Below are positions 56,890 to 64,000 of a stretch of DNA of 64,000 bases, one piece after another. Origin of the DNA: Lepidodermella squamata (lineage: Eukaryota > Gastrotricha); the NCBI GenBank assembly GCA_047495785.1, contig JBLDXI010000011.1, positions 1,116,001 to 1,180,000 of the forward strand, in the 5' to 3' direction. The notes beneath the pieces were generated by a model that worked only from the letters and a program-made list of their open reading frames with translations, ran no database searches and was not told where the DNA came from. The translations under genes and the position numbers were made by a program. How positions within the stretch are numbered: the stretch's first letter is position 1; each line of letters begins with the position of its first letter.

Positions 56890-57149
56890 GCGTCATTCTT
56901 GATAAGCGTGAGTCTAAATTAATAATCTCAGCCGTGTCGGAAATTAGTGCAAGAATTGCGAGAATGCAAATAAATTATACCAGGCTATCTTCGATGTGGC
57001 TAACCAATAAAATCTACGTTACCCTCGCAACAAAGAAAAACCTGGTGACGCACTTCATCGCTTTATTCATCGCTAGCCCCCTTGCTTATATCGAGGGAGC
57101 ACTGTATTGCGGTTATTGCGCCGAAGAAGATAGAAGATAAGCGTCATTT

Positions 57150-58845
57150 TTTGCCTCGATCAGATGAATTTTGTATGTGATTGTTAGAAGTGTCGAGTCC
57201 ATACTGCTATTAGTCCGAATTCGGATGAATTGGATTCTCCAGGCACAGGCCATGGCTAAGAGACGTGATATAGGACGCCGCGGCTTGCTGAGAATCAGAA
57301 AAAGCGTGATATTTTTCATGAGGTCCAAAGTCCAACTTGACCAATAAATCTCACCTTGCGCTAGACAGTAAAGGTCATCAACGTCTATTTTCTTCTAGGG
57401 CAACTTGTCTTTCAGTTCAAGGATAAGTTCTCCGAGTGCGGGGAGTACGAGGGTTGCGCGTACCCTTAAAGAGCAGATCCTAAAAGTAAAAATGGTGCCG
57501 CGTACCCTCAAGCGGATTTGGAAAACGGAAATTTTTTAATTTTCAGAAGAAAATCGGGCATCGATTAATCGAACTTACGAAATCAAGCCATCCATAGGTG
57601 TAAATGAGGAAAAAATCGGGAGAAAAATGGAGAAATACTTGAGGCGCATTATTTATATGTATATACATCAACTTTTTATATATACATGAGACGTCCTATA
57701 GTACGTCTCATGACCATGCATGGAGGAAAGAATACACGGCGTACCGATGGGCAGTGACGAGAATTTCTAATAATTCGCTATCAAAACCTTTATTACAGGG
57801 CCGAAAATCAATTAGGATTCAAAAGAAGCTGTCGAAGTGCTGTTTTCGTAGTGGAGTGCTGTAGTCACTAATCCAAATTTTGAGGACCTTGCGCTAGACA
57901 GTAGAGGCCTCTATATGACTAAATACGGTAGTTATTCTGAAAGACGATGCAAGTAAGACTGCTGTGCAAATTTGCGCGCGATTGACGGTTAAGCAGCGCG
58001 CTTGTATGTGCACGACTAGCACGCTCACGTCACTTTTTTCCATTAAAAACGTGTAGAGAGGGAAATAAGCAGGAAAGGGAAGAAGACCTAGGAGAGAGAC
58101 AAACATTGTGGAACAGAGGACTGGTATGGGGGAGAACCGATCGTTGAGCAGGAAGACAGGCGGCGACGCGGAATGCCGATCAGCCTCGATGTCCTCATGA
58201 AGCGGCAGCACAAAAGCGGGCGATGTTGTCGGCATGGCGGCTCTGGACGGCGTGGAGTGCGCGGACATGCAGAATGGCTCGCGCAGTCGCACATGCAGTT
58301 TTAGTTAGTTTCTATTAGTATTAGTAGACAGTATTAGTCCCAAGTGTTATGTGCGACTGTTCAGCACGCCAGATTGACGCATGACTCGGCTGATTAACGA
58401 TAATTCCCATGTGACGTAGATAGTAGATAGGACACCGCACTAAGATGTTTTCGGACACGAAAAAATGAAGTCAGACTAATGAGGGGTAAAGTTCACCGGT
58501 TTGAATTTAATGAAATGAATCACGTCATTATTTTCCACCCCAATATTTCTTGTGCTATTTCTGTGTAATTTTGAGCAGATGCTGCCGTTTTATCAGCTGC
58601 ATTGTGTGACCACTTAAAAAGTCCAATCCAATGCGCACGCTGATCGGTCAATCGATTGTTGCTGTGACTCCCGGATGAAACGTTCTTTCGTGCGATCCAT
58701 AAGATTATTTGCAACAAGTGTTTTTGCCGCAGCAATTTACCACGACTAATATCGATGGTTTTACGCTATAACAGACCAATCGCATACACGCTCAAAAAAC
58801 TCTGCAGCTTACATAAAAGTATGCAGGGCTACTAGCGCGTATTCG
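57150..58845. other. Gene-poor stretch with diverged dispersed-repeat words
   Basis: No gene was recognised. Diverged copies of the GAGACGTAGCTAGGACGCCG word appear around 57260 and 58414, and a short palindrome (CATGAGACGT…ACGTCTCATG) at about 57686. The minus-strand frame 57894–58292 has no protein signature. Confidence 0.4.
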
Positions 58846-61800
58846 GAGTACTGCGCACTATAAAAAGTACTACGCGCGCGCATAATACTATGAAATATAC
58901 TTGGCCCGCAATTTTGTGGTAAAAAATGAATGCACTGGACAATTGACCGACAAATATACTGACCTTTTTGTGGATGTTTCCATGAAATTTTCGGATTACC
59001 TGGTGGAGAACAGTCGAGCGTATCCAGAAATTGATAAAAATGCATGTGTAACCGTGGGTTTTCTGCCGTTAGGCGACCTGATAGCGACCTGAAAGTGCAA
59101 AAACCTTGAAAAAATGCACCCACTGGCGTTTTTGGCGGCGCTTCTTCAAGAAGCAGGATGGGTTCAACCACAGGTTTGTCACATTCCCTAGTAGAGCACA
59201 TAAAAGGCTTTGTGGGGAACCAAGAAATAGCTAGTTAATATGGTGGTTATCCACGGCTTTTCAGTCGCTTCCCTCCCGGCTTGCAAATCAGTGAGAAAAT
59301 GAAAATTTGGTGTTTTCAGTCGCTCTTATCTCGAAAAAACCCATGGTTGCACCATAGCTTTTTGTTGTCAAATTGGAGACGGCGCTGGGAGGAAGGTTTT
59401 GACAGGAAAAGCAGCAAGGATCCCCACAGCCTATCCACGACTTTTTCGTCGTGATTAGCACTCACTTCGTCCGACCCAACACCTCGAAAATGCATGACCT
59501 TGCGTCTTTTGGAGCACTGCTGCAGAAACGGAATGGGTTCAACCATAGTTTTGTCAAATTCCCTAGTAGAGCACAACAAGATCTAACTTGGGAAGAAAGA
59601 AGTCCCAGTAAATGTAGTGTTTATCCACTGCTTTTCAGTCTTTTCCCTCCACTTCCGAATCAAGTCCGAATCGAAGGAAAAGTGAGCATTTAGGATCTTT
59701 CATCGCACTCATCTCGAAAAAAACCATGGCAGCACCGTAATTTTTCGTAGTCAAATGGGGGAGGCAATTGAGAAGAAGGTTTTAAAAGGGAAAAAAGCAA
59801 AAACCACCACAACTTATCCACGACTTTTTCGTAATGCTTAGCAATGACATTTCAAGCACAAAATCGAGATTCGGAGCCGTTCTATTCTGAAACCGCACAA
59901 CGCGGAGACTTTATTCCAAGTCTCACAAGTTGATAAAAGTGCCTTCTTCTATAAGGATAACTAATATGCCGGTGATACCATGAATTGGGGTATGCATTCC
60001 GGCCTGAACCGTTGCCCTGACCGCGGCAACAAGACGCTCGAGATGCGGACCCATACCATTTAAAGCCCTGGTATCTGTGGACTGACGTAGTACAGATAGG
60101 TTTCCGATTATCCTTCTTGACTCTCATGCTCGCTTGCATCAACTTAAAGAAAATACGGTGGTAAAACCAGTAGATTTTGCTAATTTCTCCTGCGGAATGC
60201 TCTTTGTGAGATGTAAGTAAGTTGGTTTCCCTTTGATTTAGTAGGAGTGGTAAAGGTACCATTTTGGCACTATGGTAGTCTTCACTTTGTATCAAGAACG
60301 CGGACAAGATTTACTAAAATGCCCACAATGGCAGTTTGATTCATTGTTGCGGCCGCGGTTGGCCCTTGGTCTTGGCCTTGATCTTGCAACAGCATGAGTG
60401 CCTACAACATGCGCCACCGCACCACCGACAACTGGCCTCTTTGTCGAGTTGCGCTGCTGGACTGCCTAGGGATCGGGATAACTTTTCCCGTTGGCGCTAA
60501 AACGTGATAGAGTGCCATCTAATATGGCTAAAATCCTTGCTTTTGAGTCATTTCACTCAACGGTGCACTTTCCAAACCGCGGAAAAACCTTGATCCGTCA
60601 TTTTTCAACTGCGTCAATCGCGTTCTATTGTTGGCGCCGCCCACCGTCAAATTTTTAGCTTCATGTTCAAAGAGCAAAGTAGCTTGCGTGTGCCTTTAGA
60701 ATGGGAAGCATAATCTGGGGGCAGCTGGTTGTATGTAAGTTGGGTAGGTTGCTTTTGGTTAGGACTTAGGACCAGAGGGGAGACTCCCGTAGCCCGATAC
60801 CTCCACATCCATCTCCTTGTAGTTCGATGTTGTGAACATGTAAAGCACTGGGGCCCCGCCAAGGCAGGAGATGATGGTCACTCGTCACTTTTAAACCAAG
60901 ACCAAGTCTCCCAATTTGCTGGTAGCTAGCTAGCTAACGCGTGGAGGCTTTCCTAGACGATCGTTTTACACTCGCCGAGAGTCCACTTTCAACGACAGCA
61001 GGGCGTACGCGACCCGACCCAACATTTGCCGTGAATTACGTTGCCCGCTACCGCCACGGGGAGACTGCCGTTGTCGCTTGAACAGTAGTAAGGTCTACCA
61101 TCAAAAGACTCATTTGGGTAATTTAGTTAAGCTCGGTGGATGGAAGGTTTTAGAGAACTAAATCGTTCAGCCAAACCATGGCTGCAACTCGAAAGCGAGA
61201 AAAGTTGCCAGTGGTTATTAGTACGGCCGAGCATGCCCGCTGCAGGATCCAGCCCAAGGGCCAACCGAGGCCGCTACAATGAATCAGAGGGCCATTGTAG
61301 GCCACTACAGTGATACTTTTCCGACTAACGGTTTTACCACCAAAATGTCTTGGATACGATGCAAGTTAAAACGGGTGTGGATAACTATGATGGGGAACGC
61401 ATCTTTACCAAGCAGCTAAACGGAAACGAGCAACTGAAATCGGACTAAAATCGGATGACTCCTTACCTCAACCATCTTGTTACCGCGGTCTGGGACCGAA
61501 TGGATAGCAAATCGTGGTAGCACCCGCATATTTGCTATTTTATAAGAAGTATGCGCTTCCTTCAACTTGTTACAAGTGAAAAAGGGCTCTGCCGTATAAG
61601 GTCTCGGAACAGCCCAATTTTGAAACTCGATTTTGAGCTTAAAATGTGATTGCCCATCAGGGCGAAAAAGTCGTGGATAAGTTGACGTGGTTCTTGCTGT
61701 TTTCTCTTTTAAAACCTTCTTCTCAATCTCCTCTCCTTTTTGAATACAAAAACTTATGGTGCAGCCATGGGTTTTTTCAAGATAAGTGCCATGAAAGATG

Positions 61801-62647
61801 AAAATGCTCACTTTCTCTTCGATTCGAACTTGAATCGGATATGGAGGGAAAAGGCTTTTAAACTGTGGATAAAAACCGCATTTACTGGAAATTTCTTACT
61901 TCCTTAGTAAGATCTTGTTGTGCTCTACTAGAGAACGCGAAATAACTGTGGTTGAAACCAATCTGTTTCTTGCAGCAATGCCCCAAAAGACGCCATGTCA
62001 TGCAGTTTCGAGGTGTTGGGTCTGACGTAGTGAGTGCTAATCGGGACAAAAAAGTCTTGGACAAGTTGGGGTGGTTCTTGCTGCTTTCCCTGTGAAAACC
62101 TTCCTCCCAGTGCCTTCTCCTATTTCACTACAAAAAGCTACGGTGCAACCATGGGTTTTTTCGAGATAAGACAGGTTAAAACACACCATTTTCACTTTTT
62201 CCTCGTTTTGCAAGCCGGGAAGGAAAAGACTTCAAAGCCGTGGATGACAACCATATTAACTGGCTATTTCTTACTTCGCTGATAGGCTCTCCATGTGCTC
62301 TGCTAGGGAATGTGAAAAAACTGTGGTTGAACCCATTTTGTTCCTCGCAGAAACGCCGCTAAAGGCGCCAGTATTTGCATTTTTCCAAGGTTTTTGCACT
62401 TTCGGATCGCTATCAGGTCGCCTAACGGCAGAAAACCCACGGTTACACATGCATTTTTATCAATTTCTGGATACGTCCGACTGTTCTCTACCAGGTAATC
62501 CGAAAATTTCATGGTATCATCCACAAAAGCGCATTATATTTGTTGGTCATTTGTCCAGTGCATTCATTATTTTTCACACAGAATGCGGGCTATAAGTATA
62601 TCTTATAATATTATGCGCGCGTAGTACTGTTTATAGTGCGCAGTACT
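58846..62647. mobile_element. ~3.8-kb element with ~1-kb terminal inverted repeats
   Basis: The left arm (58846–59877) and right arm (61622–62647) are diverged reverse complements. Shared blocks are GAGTACTGCGCACTATA at the outer end, GGATTACCTGGT, TAACCGTGGGTTTTCTGCCG, CCTAGTAGAGCAC, TCGAAAAAACCCATGG and CTTATCCACGACTTTTTCG at the inner end. Each arm is built from subrepeats of about 383 bp (the TTCCCTAGTAGAGCAC block recurs at 59188 and 59572). The 1.74-kb core has no recognised transposase; its longest frame (59882–60307, minus) is uninformative. The structure matches foldback-type non-autonomous elements. Confidence 0.75.
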
Positions 62648-62867
62648 CTGTATAGAGGTTTTTTCTCGCTGGTCGCCTTTAGCGCAAAATCATCGTTTAA
62701 TCGGAGTTTACGGTCATGGTCAATGGAAACGGTGCAGAGGGTGTGGCAAGGTCATTTCTTCATAAATATAAAATAATTAATTTGTGGATATCACGGCAGA
62801 AATATACAGCGAAGTTGAGGCTGTTGCTATCTGTAACATGCTGCCATGGCCAGCGCCGCCCACTGAC

Positions 62868-62960
62868 GCCTGTCACGTCCTGTCACGGCCTGCCGTTGAC
62901 TGCTTCATTTCGGTATGGTCCCTTAGGGATGTCATACTCTGTTTTATTAGCTATTAGCTC
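62868..62960 (+). repeat. Direct repeat flanking the array, right copy
   Basis: This is the right-hand copy of the block at 31508–31603, with a few substitutions (TTTCGGTATGG for TTTCGGCATGG). Copy G of the cysteine-rich gene starts about 240 bp further on. Confidence 0.8.
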
Positions 62961-63203
62961 TGTCAATTAGAGAAAAATGCCACAATCTTAAATCAGGAAC
63001 CAGCCATTTCATATTCGTCGGATGTCTATATAACAATACGGTCTATATAGGCGATTCGTGCGCTAAATCAAAAAATCACACGGAAAGAGTGATAATGCAC
63101 AACGTCAAAAATAGCGTTAATAAGCCTTAAAGATTTCACTGGTTAACTGTATAACAACTCGATAGCCGAACTGATTATTTTCGAGTTTTAAGTTGAAGCA
63201 GAA

Positions 63204-64000
63204 TTACGCTGGCGTGGTTGATGAGCACTTTTCGAAGTTGGTGATGCCGTATGCTGATGCAGTACCCCAAGTATTTACGTTCAGATTTTGTGCGTCCTTT
63301 TGACCACCGAATATTCCAGTACAGCAGGCAGCAAAAGTAGAGTAAATGTACACACTGGCGCTGTTAGATTGAACAGTGTTCTGGGAAAAATACACTTATT
63401 GACAGTTAGCGTGCAATCTTTGGCAAACTCACAATGCCCGTAGTAGCGATTCCGTCAGCATTAGCGTTGGCCGTATAAGGAAAGCGGACGCAGTAACCGA
63501 TTCTTGTACCGCCGTTTGCAACTCTGTACGGCGTAGTATCTACCCCGCCAACACAGACCAGTGTAGGATTGCTGGTGCCCTGTTTCGGAAGGTATTCATA
63601 TACGATATTTGCCGTTTGGCCGCTCGCAACAGTATTTGTACAGCAAGTGCCAAAGTCAGTGTAGCTGTTAGGCACACTCGCCGTCGCGGTTGCTTGCTGA
63701 TTAAAATACATATTGATGAGCGACTCCTGAAAACGTAATTAGTTAATGTCTTACAGTAACGCCGCTTGTAAACACCGAAGTACATGTCGCGCCACTTGCG
63801 ATACAAAACTGTATGTTGGACTGCTGGATAGCCGGAGTTGGTGTTGTAGCACCTTGCGTTGTGGCGATTGTGCACAGTTGGTATGTAACCTGAATGCAGA
63901 AAGAATACAATTTCGAGATGGCGTGAAATGCATCAGGTGTTTTACGGTTGTTTGGCAGCTTTTCGTCGTATCACTGCAAAGGTTGCTCGTTGGAACGCAG
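63204..64000 (-). CDS. Secreted cysteine-rich protein, diverged copy G (partial)
   Basis: Exon 4 (63204-63380), exon 3 (63433-63696) and exon 2 (63755-63889) are complete, and the 3' part of exon 1 (from 63946) runs off the window. Splice sites and reading frame are kept. Coding changes are few, while intron 2, intron 1 and both flanks differ clearly from copies A–F; the 3' flank is unrelated beyond the stop codon. It is a genuine older paralogue rather than a recent duplicate. Conserved exons with diverged introns point to selection on the protein. Confidence 0.85.

Noticed and set aside
56934-57140. Small frame after the gypsy fragment
   Set aside because: It consists of duplicated pieces of the upstream fragment and its flank and has no independent protein character.
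59882-60307. Minus-strand 141-codon frame inside the long-TIR element
   Set aside because: No transposase or other motif was visible; likely chance in the core of a non-autonomous element.

Overview
The window is eukaryotic and animal. Genes are split by many short GT–AG introns (mostly 45–70 nt), and the coded modules are classic metazoan extracellular ones: LamG, EGF, C-type lectin, F5/8 type C, fibrinogen C-terminal, PAN and sushi. Non-coding DNA is AT-rich and full of inverted-repeat elements. I cannot name the phylum; a small-intron invertebrate is the best description. No bacterial operons, rRNA or CRISPR were seen.

Layout. (1) 1–8748 is gene-poor: dispersed and foldback repeats and one intronless 280-codon ORF of unknown family (5412–6254). 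(2) 8749–30427 (+) is one very large gene that I could follow through 73 exons with every reading phase consistent (12,351 nt of coding sequence, 4,116 aa). The predicted secreted protein has a signal peptide, a LamG domain, about 21 EGF repeats, 8 C-type-lectin-like domains, 3 F5/8 type C domains, 4 fibrinogen-related domains, a PAN/apple domain and about 4 sushi modules, with no membrane anchor. Its long introns hold foldback elements. (3) 30428–64000 is repeat-rich. It carries seven copies of a four-exon gene for a 260-aa secreted cysteine-rich protein of unrecognised family. Four copies look intact (three minus, one plus), two are broken and one runs off the window. Four copies form a tandem array of ~2.46-kb units. 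Two others sit in the arms of a 2,892-bp inverted repeat that flanks a LINE. The last is a diverged paralogue.

The broken copies share one insertion: a ~3.5-kb element with terminal inverted repeats inside exon 1. It is complete in one copy and largely deleted, together with the gene start, in the other. The unit junctions contain a 139-bp end fragment of another long-TIR element that is present whole next to the array. The array therefore records its own history: element insertion, tandem duplication, insertion into an exon, further duplication, deletion and inversion. Other mobile material includes a 5'-truncated, frameshifted LINE, Ty3/gypsy integrase-tail fragments, several MITEs, a 536-bp near-perfect palindrome, and a ~3.8-kb element with ~1-kb TIRs.

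Functionally, both gene systems encode secreted cysteine-rich proteins. The large one looks like a matrix, adhesion or recognition protein; the small multicopy one looks like an abundant secreted product. Whether they work together cannot be judged from sequence.
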